Below are positions 1 to 7,900 of a stretch of DNA of 7,953 nt, piece after piece; the stretch's first letter is position 1; the number at the start of each line of letters is the position of its first letter. Made by a program: the position numbers and the translations under genes. The notes below the pieces were generated by a model. The model was not told where the DNA came from. It searched no databases and saw only the letters and a list, made by a program, of their open reading frames with translations. The DNA is from an uncultured Bryobacterales bacterium (GTDB taxonomy: Bacteria > Acidobacteriota > Terriglobia > Bryobacterales > Bryobacteraceae). The stretch covers positions 1-7,953 of the forward strand of contig CALMAV010000287.1 of NCBI GenBank assembly GCA_937859895.1. The letters are read 5' to 3'.

Positions 1-293
1 CGTTTGATCTGCGACCGCTCTCCCGACCCGGCGACGGCAACACAGTTAACGCCACAGGCGGCCCCAATTTCACCGAAGCTTACGGCGCCTCGTACCGTCA
101 GATTCTAGATGTAGGCAACTGGGACCGCTCCGTGATGACTAACACTCCAGGCGAATCGGGCAATCCGGATTCTCCCCACTACAGTGATCTGGCTGAACCG
201 TGGTCCAAAGGCGAGTATCATGCGATGCCTTATTCCCGCAAAGCCGTTGAAGCCGCTACCGAAGAGCGCATCGTGCTGCTGCCAAGCCATTGA
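1..293 (+). CDS. Penicillin acylase family protein (peptidase S45), C-terminal fragment
   Basis: This is the last 96 residues of a gene that begins upstream of the window; the first complete codon is at position 3 and the TGA stop is at 291-293. The translation contains the tail typical of penicillin amidase/acylase proteins: a GxSYRQILDVGNWDRS segment (around 105-155), then TNTPGESGNPDSPHY, then an LAEPWSKGEYHAMPYSR stretch and a closing EERIVLLP. In this family a secreted precursor is cut autocatalytically into two chains, and the N-terminal Ser of the large chain is the nucleophile that hydrolyses amides such as penicillin G, acyl-homoserine lactones or other acylated amines. The visible part belongs to the end of the large chain; the catalytic Ser, the signal peptide and the cleavage site are all outside the window. 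The substrate cannot be told from this piece. It lies 151 bp before the efflux operon on the same strand, so the two may or may not share a transcript. Confidence 0.85.
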   Translation, partial: FDLRPLSRPGDGNTVNATGGPNFTEAYGASYRQILDVGNWDRSVMTNTPGESGNPDSPHYSDLAEPWSKGEYHAMPYSRKAVEAATEERIVLLPSH

Positions 294-444
294 TTCTTAC
301 CCACAAGGTTCTTTAGGCTGCCCTCTTGCAGTCGCTACGGCTTAACTTACCCAAAACAAGCTCCGTTTCGTAACATCCAGATAAAGTCGAACGTCTACGT
401 GTCACACCGCTGCAATCTGGGGAAAATAGGGAAGGGATAGCACA
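294..444. other. Intergenic region between the acylase gene and the efflux operon
   Basis: This 151-bp stretch is not coding. I see no strong rho-independent terminator after the acylase: the best hairpin is a 4-bp CTGC/GCAG stem with a 6-nt loop near 318-331 and no following T run. No sigma70-like promoter stands out. The nearest thing is TTACCC (347-352), an 18-nt spacer and TAACAT (371-376), which is poor at the -35. A short perfect palindrome, GTGTCACAC, lies at 399-407, just after ACGTCTACGT (391-400); either could be part of an operator but both are short enough to be chance. The 3' end is purine rich and supplies the ribosome binding site of the adaptor gene. If the operon has its own promoter it should be here or inside the acylase gene. 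Confidence 0.6.
432..437 (+). promoter_or_regulatory. Ribosome binding site for the adaptor gene (decides a TTG start)
   Basis: AAGGGA lies 7 nt before the TTG at 445-447, within the purine-rich AGGGAAGGGA at 428-437. An in-frame TAG at 427-429 closes the frame upstream, so the start must lie after it. No ATG or GTG occurs in frame before the membrane anchor. The spacing and the lack of alternatives make TTG445 the best start. Confidence 0.6.
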
Positions 445-1788
445 TTGAAGCCGCTGGAAACACTAGAACATTCGCATCTGGACGAACCGCGAAGGAGTAC
501 AGGGGATCATTTTCCGGATTTGGACGGCGATGGCCGCAGTGGTGCCCGCTACTGGTGGGTCTGGGTCTTAGTGTTTTCCGCAATCGGCTATGGGTGCTAT
601 CGCCTTTACACCTACGAAAATGCCAAGAAGGCAGAGATGGCCAAGAAAGGCGCCAGCGCCTTGCGCCCCCGCTCCGTTCCAATCTCGGCGGGTGTTGCCC
701 ATGAAGGCAACGTTCCAGTCTACTTACAGGGGCTCGGCAATGTCACTGCTTTTAATACCGTCACGGTGAAAACTCGAGTGGACGGCCAGCTGGTAAACGT
801 TACGTTTCATGAGGGCCAATTCGTTAACAAAGGCCAACTCCTGGCCGAGATAGACCCGCGCCCGTACCAAGTAGCGCTCGATCAGGCCAACGGCGCTCTT
901 GCTCAAGCAAATGGCACCCTCGAGAAAGATCAGGCCGCGCTACGCGACGCCCAGGCTAACTATCAGCGATACCAGGAACTCTTCAAATCCCAAATCATAG
1001 CCAAGCAGCAGTTAGACACTCAGCTCGCAACCGCTGACCAGATACGCGGCACCATTGTCGCCGATCAGGCTGCCATCGCCAGTGCCAGAGCCAATATCGA
1101 CAGCGCCAAACTAAATCTTACCTATACTCACATTATTGCGCCGTTGAGCGGCCGTATTGGCCTCCGCCTGGTAGACACGGGAAACATGATTCATGCGGCG
1201 GATCCCACCGGTCTCGCTGTCATCACCCAACTTCAGCCGATTGCCGTGCTCTTCAGCATCCCGGAAGAAGAGCTGCCGCCCGTGCTCGCTAAGCTTCGGA
1301 ATAACGTTAAGTTGCCCACCGTCGCCTTCGACCGCGAGCTCACGAAAAAGCTTGCCGACGGCACGCTCCTTACGGTCGATAACCAGATTGACGCCACTAC
1401 CGGTACCTCCCGTCTCAAAGCTGTCTTTCCGAATACCGATTACGCGCTTTTCCCCAACCAGTTCGTCAATGTCCGCCTCTCCCTGGACACCGAGCGTAAT
1501 CAGGTTATCGTTCCCAACGTCGCCATTCAGCGTGGTCCTAGTGGAACCTTCGTTTACTTTGTCAATGCTGACTCAACGGTCAGCATCCGTCCTGTCAAAC
1601 TGGGCACCGCTAGCGGCCCTGACGTCGCTATCGCTGATGGTTTGCAAGCTGGCGACAAAGTAGTTACCGATGGCGCTGAAAAGCTCACCGAGGGTATGAA
1701 GGTCACCGTGCATATGGCAAATACAGCACCCTCCAGTTCCGCTTCCCCCGTCCGAACGGAGCGGCCGGGCCGGAGAAACCTTCAGTGA
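445..1788 (+). CDS. mdtA: MdtA-type RND efflux periplasmic adaptor subunit (HlyD/membrane fusion protein family)
   Basis: This is the adaptor that links an RND pump in the inner membrane to an outer-membrane channel across the periplasm. The 447-aa product has a polar N-terminal tail (1-35), one membrane anchor (about 36-55, rich in W, V, L and G), then the usual adaptor order. The first lipoyl half is around 95-140, with RVDGQL near 111-116 and EIDPRPY at 135-141. An alanine- and glutamine-rich alpha-helical hairpin spans about 142-222. The second lipoyl half starts at THIIAP, near 228-233. A beta-barrel containing DNQIDATTGT and LFPNQFVNVRL follows, then a membrane-proximal domain with a VVTDGAEKLTEGMKV signature near the end. 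These blocks match E. coli MdtA (415 aa) closely as I recall it. The anchor holds a Cys at 51, but the preceding residues are not a lipobox, so a membrane anchor is more likely than a lipid. The stop overlaps the start of the next gene, indicating an operon. The last 20 or so residues are a Ser/Arg-rich tail. The TTG start is the only weak point. Confidence 0.93.
   Translation: MKPLETLEHSHLDEPRRSTGDHFPDLDGDGRSGARYWWVWVLVFSAIGYGCYRLYTYENAKKAEMAKKGASALRPRSVPISAGVAHEGNVPVYLQGLGNVTAFNTVTVKTRVDGQLVNVTFHEGQFVNKGQLLAEIDPRPYQVALDQANGALAQANGTLEKDQAALRDAQANYQRYQELFKSQIIAKQQLDTQLATADQIRGTIVADQAAIASARANIDSAKLNLTYTHIIAPLSGRIGLRLVDTGNMIHAADPTGLAVITQLQPIAVLFSIPEEELPPVLAKLRNNVKLPTVAFDRELTKKLADGTLLTVDNQIDATTGTSRLKAVFPNTDYALFPNQFVNVRLSLDTERNQVIVPNVAIQRGPSGTFVYFVNADSTVSIRPVKLGTASGPDVAIADGLQAGDKVVTDGAEKLTEGMKVTVHMANTAPSSSASPVRTERPGRRNLQ
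1772..1775 (+). promoter_or_regulatory. Ribosome binding site for the first permease gene, inside the adaptor gene
   Basis: GGAG sits 9 nt before the GTG at 1785-1787 and lies within the last codons of the adaptor gene. The GTG and the adaptor TGA share bases in a GTGA overlap (1785-1788), a layout typical of translational coupling. The next in-frame ATG (1836) would remove the conserved RPVATSLL segment and half of the first membrane helix, so GTG is preferred. Confidence 0.6.
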
Positions 1789-4700
1789 ACCCGTCCCGCC
1801 CCTTCATCCTTCGCCCGGTAGCTACTTCGCTTCTGATGGCCGGTATCCTCATTGCCGGAGCCCTGGCCTACAAACAGCTGCCCGTTTCCGCCTTACCCGA
1901 GGTCGACTATCCCACCATCCAGTGCGTGACGTTCTACCCCGGCGCCAGCCCGGATGTAATGGCCTCCTCTGTTACTGCGCCGCTTGAACGAACTTTCGGC
2001 CAGGTGCCCGGCCTCAAGCAGATGACTTCCTCAAGCTCTTTCGGCAGCTCCATCATCACGCTGCAGTTTGACTTGGATCTGAACATCGACGTCGCTGAGC
2101 AGCAGGTGCAGGCCTCTATCAATGCAGCGGGCACATATCTTCCTGCAGATCTTCCTAACCCGCCCATCTACAGCAAAGTTAACCCGGCTGACGCGCCCAT
2201 CCTGACTCTCGCACTCAGCTCCAAGACGGTACCTCTGACGAGGGTCGAAGATATCGCCGACACCACGCTGTCCCAGAAAATTTCGCAGCTGCCCGGCGTC
2301 GGCCTAGTCACCATCAGCGGCGGTCAAAAGCCGGCTGTACGTATTCGTGTCAACCCCACGGCTTTGGCGGCTTACGGACTCAGTCTGGAAGATCTCCGCA
2401 CGGCCCTGAATCAGACAAACCTCAATCAAGCGAAAGGCAATTTTGATGGTCTGCGCCAGGCGTACACAATCGGCGCTAACGACCAGATCCTGACCAGCGC
2501 CGGTTATAAACCTGTCATCGTCGCGTACAAAAACGGTGCGCCAGTACGGCTGGAGGATGTGGCCGCCATCGTTGACGGCTCTGAGAACACTCGCCAGGCA
2601 GCCTGGATGAATTCGACCCCTGCCGTCATCGTCAATATCCAGCGCCAGCCCGGCGCGAACATTATCTCGGTCGTCGATCGAGTTAAAACCCTGCTTCCTC
2701 AACTCCGCGCTTCTATGCCGGCGGCAGTCAACCTGCAGGTGCTCACCGATCGCACCACCACCATCCGCGCCTCGGTTGAGGACGTTCAGTTTGAGCTGAT
2801 CCTCACTATTGCGCTGGTCGTAATGGTTATTTTTCTGTTCCTGCGGAACCTGGCCGCAACCATCATTCCCAGTGTCGCCGTCCCGCTATCACTTGTGGGC
2901 ACATTCGGCATCATGTATCTGCTCGGATACAGCCTCAACAACCTCACTCTGATGGCGCTCACCATCTCAACGGGATTCGTTGTTGATGACGCCATTGTCA
3001 TGATCGAGAATATTTCACGCTATCTCGAGGAAGGCCACAGTCCACTCGATGCCGCCCTCGAAGGCTCGGCTCAAATTGGCTTCACCATCGTCTCTCTTAC
3101 CGTTTCGCTCATTGCCGTGCTTATCCCGCTGCTGTTCATGGGCGACATCGTCGGCCGGCTCTTTCGTGAGTTTGCAATCACTCTTGCCATCACCATTCTG
3201 GTCTCGGCGCTGGTCTCTCTCACGCTTACTCCCATGATGTGCGCCAAGCTCCTTCGGCACAGACCGGACTCCGAACGCAACTGGTTCTACCGTAGTTCAG
3301 AGCGCGCGTTTGAAAGTATCATTGCGTTCTATGGCCGAACGCTGCAGTGGGTCCTGCGCCACCAGCCACTTACCCTTCTGGTCACCGTGGCCACTCTGGT
3401 TGGCACCATTCTTCTCTTTATCGCCGTGCCTAAGGGCTTCTTCCCCGTGCAGGATACCGGCGTGATCCTCGGCATCTCCGAAGCACCTGAGACCGTCTCG
3501 TTTGCCGCCATGTCGCAACGTCAACAGGCGCTTGCCAAAATTATTCTGCAGGACCCAGCCGTGCAGAGTCTTAGTTCTTTCATCGGCATCGACGGTGTCA
3601 ACACGACCCTGAACAGCGGCCGCATTCAAATCAACCTCAAACCCCTTGAAGAGCGTGGTGAAAATGCTGAACAGATCATCCGTCGCCTGCAAAGCAAGCT
3701 CGCCAGCGTCGAGGACATCACTCTCTTCATGCAGCCGGTGCAGGATCTCACAGTGGAAGACCGCGTCAGCCGCACCCAATATCAGTACACGATGGAAGAT
3801 GCCGACGCGAAGGAGCTGAACACCTGGACCGACCGTCTTGTCGCAAAACTGAAAACTATTCCGACCCTGCGCGACGTCGCCACCGATCAGCAGAACAACG
3901 GCCTTGAGACCCTGCTCGTGATTGATCGCGACAATGCCTCACGTCTAGGTATCACGATGCAGCAGATCGACGACACCCTCTACGATGCATTTGGTCAGCG
4001 CCTTGTCTCCACCATGTTCACGCAGCTCAATCAATATCACGTGGTCATGGAGGTGGAGCCTGGGTTCCGGCGCAATCCCGATTCACTCGACGACGTTTAT
4101 ATCCGCTCTAACTCAGGCACTCAGGTACCGCTCAGCACTGTCAGCCGGTTTGAAGTTCGAACTACGCCGCTTACCGTCAATCACCAGGGCCAGTTTCCGG
4201 TTGTCACTATCTCGTTCAATCTTCCCGCTAATGTGTCCTTGGGCAAAGGCGTTAAGGCGATTAAAGCGGCTGAAGGTGAAATTGGTCTGCCCGCCAGCAT
4301 CCACACCTCGTTCCAAGGCACCGCTGCCGCGTTTCAGAACTCGCTCTCCAATCAGGTCTATCTCATCATCGCCGCGCTTGTGGTTGTTTACATCGTTCTT
4401 GGTGTTCTATACGAGAGCTACATCCACCCGATCACGATTCTGTCCACGCTGCCGTCTGCCGGTATCGGAGCTATCCTCGCTCTCTATATCTGCCACACCG
4501 ATTTCAGCGTGGTAGCGCTTATCGGCATCATCCTGTTGATAGGCATTGTCAAGAAGAACGCGATCATGATGATTGATTTCGCGCTCGAAGCGGAACGCGT
4601 CGGTGGTAAATCCCCGCGTGAAGCTATATATGAAGCCTGCCTCCTGCGGTTCCGTCCCATCATGATGACCACCATGGCCGCGCTATTCGGAGGCCTGCCG

Positions 4701-4910
4701 CTTGCCTTGGGCACTGGCGTCGGCTCCGAACTTCGCAAGCCTCTCGGTATCACCATCGTTGGCGGACTAATTGTCAGTCAGGCATTAACGCTCTACACTA
4801 CGCCGGTTGTTTATCTGTTCTTTGAACGCCTAGCTGCTCGAATAACCGGCCGTGCGCCCATTGCCCTTGCTGCCCATCAACCCTTTCCTGAACCGGTGAG
4901 CGGCGATTAA
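1785..4910 (+). CDS. mdtB: MdtB-type RND multidrug efflux permease subunit
   Basis: This is an inner-membrane proton/drug antiporter of the AcrB (ACR_tran) family, complete at 1041 aa; E. coli MdtB is 1040 aa. It is assigned to MdtB rather than MdtC because its start (PSRPFILRPVATSLL), LPVSALPEVDYPTIQ, the YSKVNPAD motif, VILQDPAVQSL and VSRTQYQ follow MdtB. It has the duplicated RND plan: helix 1 near 11-30, a large periplasmic porter/docking domain, helices 2-6 (about 337-490), helix 7 (about 528-548), a second periplasmic domain, then helices 8-12 (about 859-1017). The proton-relay residues are all present: D401 and D402 in helix 4, K924 in helix 10, R955 and T962 in helix 11, matching AcrB D407, D408, K940, R971 and T978. 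In E. coli it assembles with MdtC as a B2C trimer and works with MdtA and TolC to export bile salts and novobiocin; the substrates here are unknown. It overlaps the adaptor gene by 4 bp and ends 15 bp before the next permease. No frameshift or internal stop is seen. Confidence 0.96.
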   Translation: MNPSRPFILRPVATSLLMAGILIAGALAYKQLPVSALPEVDYPTIQCVTFYPGASPDVMASSVTAPLERTFGQVPGLKQMTSSSSFGSSIITLQFDLDLNIDVAEQQVQASINAAGTYLPADLPNPPIYSKVNPADAPILTLALSSKTVPLTRVEDIADTTLSQKISQLPGVGLVTISGGQKPAVRIRVNPTALAAYGLSLEDLRTALNQTNLNQAKGNFDGLRQAYTIGANDQILTSAGYKPVIVAYKNGAPVRLEDVAAIVDGSENTRQAAWMNSTPAVIVNIQRQPGANIISVVDRVKTLLPQLRASMPAAVNLQVLTDRTTTIRASVEDVQFELILTIALVVMVIFLFLRNLAATIIPSVAVPLSLVGTFGIMYLLGYSLNNLTLMALTISTGFVVDDAIVMIENISRYLEEGHSPLDAALEGSAQIGFTIVSLTVSLIAVLIPLLFMGDIVGRLFREFAITLAITILVSALVSLTLTPMMCAKLLRHRPDSERNWFYRSSERAFESIIAFYGRTLQWVLRHQPLTLLVTVATLVGTILLFIAVPKGFFPVQDTGVILGISEAPETVSFAAMSQRQQALAKIILQDPAVQSLSSFIGIDGVNTTLNSGRIQINLKPLEERGENAEQIIRRLQSKLASVEDITLFMQPVQDLTVEDRVSRTQYQYTMEDADAKELNTWTDRLVAKLKTIPTLRDVATDQQNNGLETLLVIDRDNASRLGITMQQIDDTLYDAFGQRLVSTMFTQLNQYHVVMEVEPGFRRNPDSLDDVYIRSNSGTQVPLSTVSRFEVRTTPLTVNHQGQFPVVTISFNLPANVSLGKGVKAIKAAEGEIGLPASIHTSFQGTAAAFQNSLSNQVYLIIAALVVVYIVLGVLYESYIHPITILSTLPSAGIGAILALYICHTDFSVVALIGIILLIGIVKKNAIMMIDFALEAERVGGKSPREAIYEACLLRFRPIMMTTMAALFGGLPLALGTGVGSELRKPLGITIVGGLIVSQALTLYTTPVVYLFFERLAARITGRAPIALAAHQPFPEPVSGD

Positions 4911-4916
4911 GTCGCT

Positions 4917-4922
4917 GGAGGA
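4917..4922 (+). promoter_or_regulatory. Ribosome binding site for the second permease gene
   Basis: GGAGGA, a near-perfect Shine-Dalgarno, precedes the ATG at 4926-4928 with short spacing (3-4 nt). It lies in the 15-bp gap (4911-4925) after the first permease stop. This is the strongest ribosome binding site and the only ATG start among the three efflux genes. Confidence 0.7.
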
Positions 4923-4925
4923 ATC

Positions 4926-7900
4926 ATGAACTTATCTGCGCCCTTCATCAAGCGCCCTGTGGCGACGTCGCTATTGACTATTGCCCTCGCGCTTTCGGGT
5001 GTCCTTGCTTTTCGTCTGCTGCCTGTTGCGCCCCTGCCAGAGGTCGACTTTCCGACTATCCAGGTAACCGCCAATCTGCCCGGCGCCAGTCCCGAGACCA
5101 TGGCCTCTGCGGTCGCCACGCCTCTTGAGCGGCAGTTCGGCCGCATTGCCGGGGTCACAGAAATGACCTCGTCCAGTCAGTTGAGCAGCACTGGCATTAC
5201 CCTGCAGTTCGAACTCGGGCGTGATATTAATGCTGCCGGGCGGGATGTTCAGGCCGCAATTAACGCTGCACGCGGGCAACTCCCGGCTGATCTGCCCAGC
5301 AATCCTGGTTACTGGAAGGTCAACCCGTCTGACGCACCCATTCTAATGCTGTCAATGGTATCTGATGTGTACGACAAGCCGCACATCTTCGACCTGGCAG
5401 ATTCCATCCTGTCGCAAAAGATTTCACAGATTGAAGGTGTTGGCCAGGTACGTATCTGGGGCAGTTCAACCCCGGCTGTGCGCGTGCAGGTTAACCCCAC
5501 AGTGATGAACAATCTAGGCATCGGCATCACCGACGTCGCCACAGCCCTGCAAGGGGCGAACGCTCACCAGGCGAAAGGCGATCTTGCCAATGGTGATCGC
5601 CGCTGGCAGCTCAATACCACTGACGAAATTTTTCTTGCCAACGAGTATCGGAATCTCTTAGTGGCCTATCGTAACGGTGCCGCTGTCCGACTTGGGGATA
5701 TCGCCAATGTTGTTGACTCGGTCGCGGATACGCGCAATGAAGGATTGGAGAACGGCAAACCATCTATTATTGTCGCCATTTCGAGGCAGCCCGGAGCCAA
5801 CATTATCGCCACTGTAGATCGAGTGCGGGCTATGTTGCCCCAATTAAGTGCTTCCCTGCCCCCTTCCATCCATTTGCGAGTAGCGCAGGATCGCACCGCT
5901 ACCATCCGAGCCTCGGTGCGTGATGTTGAGCACACTCTCATCATCTCCATTATTCTGGTGATTCTTGTCGTCTTTGTCTTTTTGCGGAGCGCTTGGGCGA
6001 CTATCATTCCTGGCATCGCCGTTCCACTCTCACTACTGGGAACTTTCGGCGCAATGTATCTGCTCGGCTACACGCTCGATAACCTCTCGCTCATGGCACT
6101 AACGGTCTCCACTGGCTTCGTTGTCGATGACGCCATTGTCGTTATCGAGAATATAACCCGCTACTTGGAAGAAGGAATGCCGCCTGTAAAAGCAGCCTTG
6201 CGCGGCGCCCAGGAAATCGGCTTTACTGTGCTCTCGATGAGCATTTCGCTGGTCGCTGTCTTCATCCCCATTTTGTTGATGGGCGGTATTGTCGGGAGAT
6301 TGTTCCGCGAGTTTGCTGTTACCCTCACTGTGGCTATCGGCATCTCGCTTCTGGTCTCGCTCACAACCACTCCCATGATGTGCGCTCTGTTCCTCAAAGC
6401 TCGCCGTAAAAATCAGCGCCATAACTTTTTATACCGTGCCAGCGAACGCGGCTTTGATGTTCTTAACCGCGCTTATGGTTCCAGTCTTGCCGGCGTCCTG
6501 CGGCATCCTCAGCTGACGCTGATAATCACGCTGGTCGCTTGCGGAGTCACCGTCTACCTCTACATCATCGTGCCGAAAGGCTTCTTCCCGCAGCAGGACA
6601 CTGGCCGCATCGGCGGGGCGCTCGTGGCCGACCAGGACATCTCTTTTGCTGCCATGAAAGACAAGATGCACCAGATGATGGCCATTGTGATGAAGGACCC
6701 GGCCATTCAGGATGTTAATGGCTTTACCGGTGGGGGCACTCTGAATGTTGCTTCCATGCGGGCCCAACTCAAGCCGCTTTCTGAGCGCAAAGTAGCTTCC
6801 GATGCCGTTATTGCCCGCCTGCGTGGCAAGCTGGCGCGCGTTCCCGGCGCTACGCTTTACATGCAGACCGATCAGGATTTCCGCGTTGGCGGTCGCGGCG
6901 GTAACTCGCAATACCAGTACACCCTTCAAGCCGACAATCTGAGAGATCTGTATGAATGGGCGCCTAAACTGCTCGCCAAGTTGAAAACGCTTCCACAAAT
7001 CCTCGATGCCAATAGCGACTTGCAGGTACACGGACTCACCACGCAGCTAGTAATCGACCGCAACGCTGCGTCCCGTCTGGGCGTTAGTCCTTCCCTGATT
7101 GACACGTCTCTCTACAGCGCCTTCGGTCAGCGTCAGGTGTCCACCATGTACACAGGCATCAATCAATATCATGTAGTTCTTGAGGTGCTGCCCGAATTTC
7201 AGCAAGACCCCTCCTCTTTAAAGCAAATCTATGTCCGCTCCAGCAACGGTACCGAGATCCCAATTTCCAACTTCACCAAAGTTAAGACGGAACTGAGTTC
7301 TCTCACCGTTAACCACCAGGGTCCGTTTCCGTCCACGACAATCTCTTTCGCTCTAGCGCCAGGAGCCGCTCTTAGCGATGCGGTGAAGGTAGTTCAGGAG
7401 GCTCAGGACGACATCAGGATGCCGGCCAGCATCCATGGTGCTTTTGCCGGCACTGCCAAAGCATTCCAAGCTTCTCTTGCCAGCCAGCCACTGCTCATCC
7501 TCGCGGCATTGCTCACCGTCTACATCGTGCTCGGCGTGTTATATGAAAGCTACATCCATCCCATCACCATCCTCTCCACCATTCCTTCGGCAGGAGTCGG
7601 TGCCTTACTGGCGTTGATTCTCTTCGGCATCGACCTCACGGTCATTGCGCTCATTGGCATTATTCTCCTTATCGGAATCGTCAAGAAGAACGCCATTATG
7701 ATGATTGACTTTGCGCTGGAAGCCGAACGCAAAGGCGGACTCGATTCCAAGCACGCCATTTATCAGGCATGCCTATTGCGTTTTCGGCCCATTATGATGA
7801 CCACCGCAGCTGCCCTGCTAGGCGGTCTTCCCCTTGCGCTCGGGACTGGCACCGGTTCTGAACTGCGCAAGCCGCTCGGCATTACGATTGTTGGCGGTCT

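Noticed and set aside
318..331. Possible terminator hairpin after the acylase gene
   Set aside because: The stem is only 4 bp (CTGC/GCAG) around a 6-nt loop and no T run follows.
347..376. Possible sigma70 promoter: TTACCC, 18-nt spacer, TAACAT
   Set aside because: The -35 matches the consensus at only about half its positions and the -10 at four of six; a match this weak is common by chance.
592..600. Lipoprotein cleavage site at Cys51 of the adaptor
   Set aside because: The residues before the Cys (Gly-Tyr-Gly) do not fit a lipobox, and the Cys lies inside the predicted membrane helix after a long N-terminal tail.
1193..1663. A 156-residue open frame on the + strand in another frame of the adaptor gene
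   Set aside because: It is Ser/Pro-rich with no domain, and overlaps the conserved beta-barrel and membrane-proximal regions of the adaptor.
3297..3779. A 160-residue open frame on the minus strand within the first permease gene
   Set aside because: It is antisense to conserved MdtB sequence, with His- and Gly-rich low-information translation and no family resemblance; it is a shadow of the real gene.
3985..4515. A 176-residue open frame on the + strand in another frame of the first permease gene
   Set aside because: The translation is Ser/Arg/Leu-rich in the manner of an out-of-frame reading, while the MdtB frame remains open and conserved throughout.
6429..7031. A 200-residue open frame on the minus strand within the second permease gene
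   Set aside because: It lies wholly inside a strongly conserved RND coding frame on the + strand and its translation has no recognisable domain. Long antisense frames are expected in codon-biased GC-rich genes.
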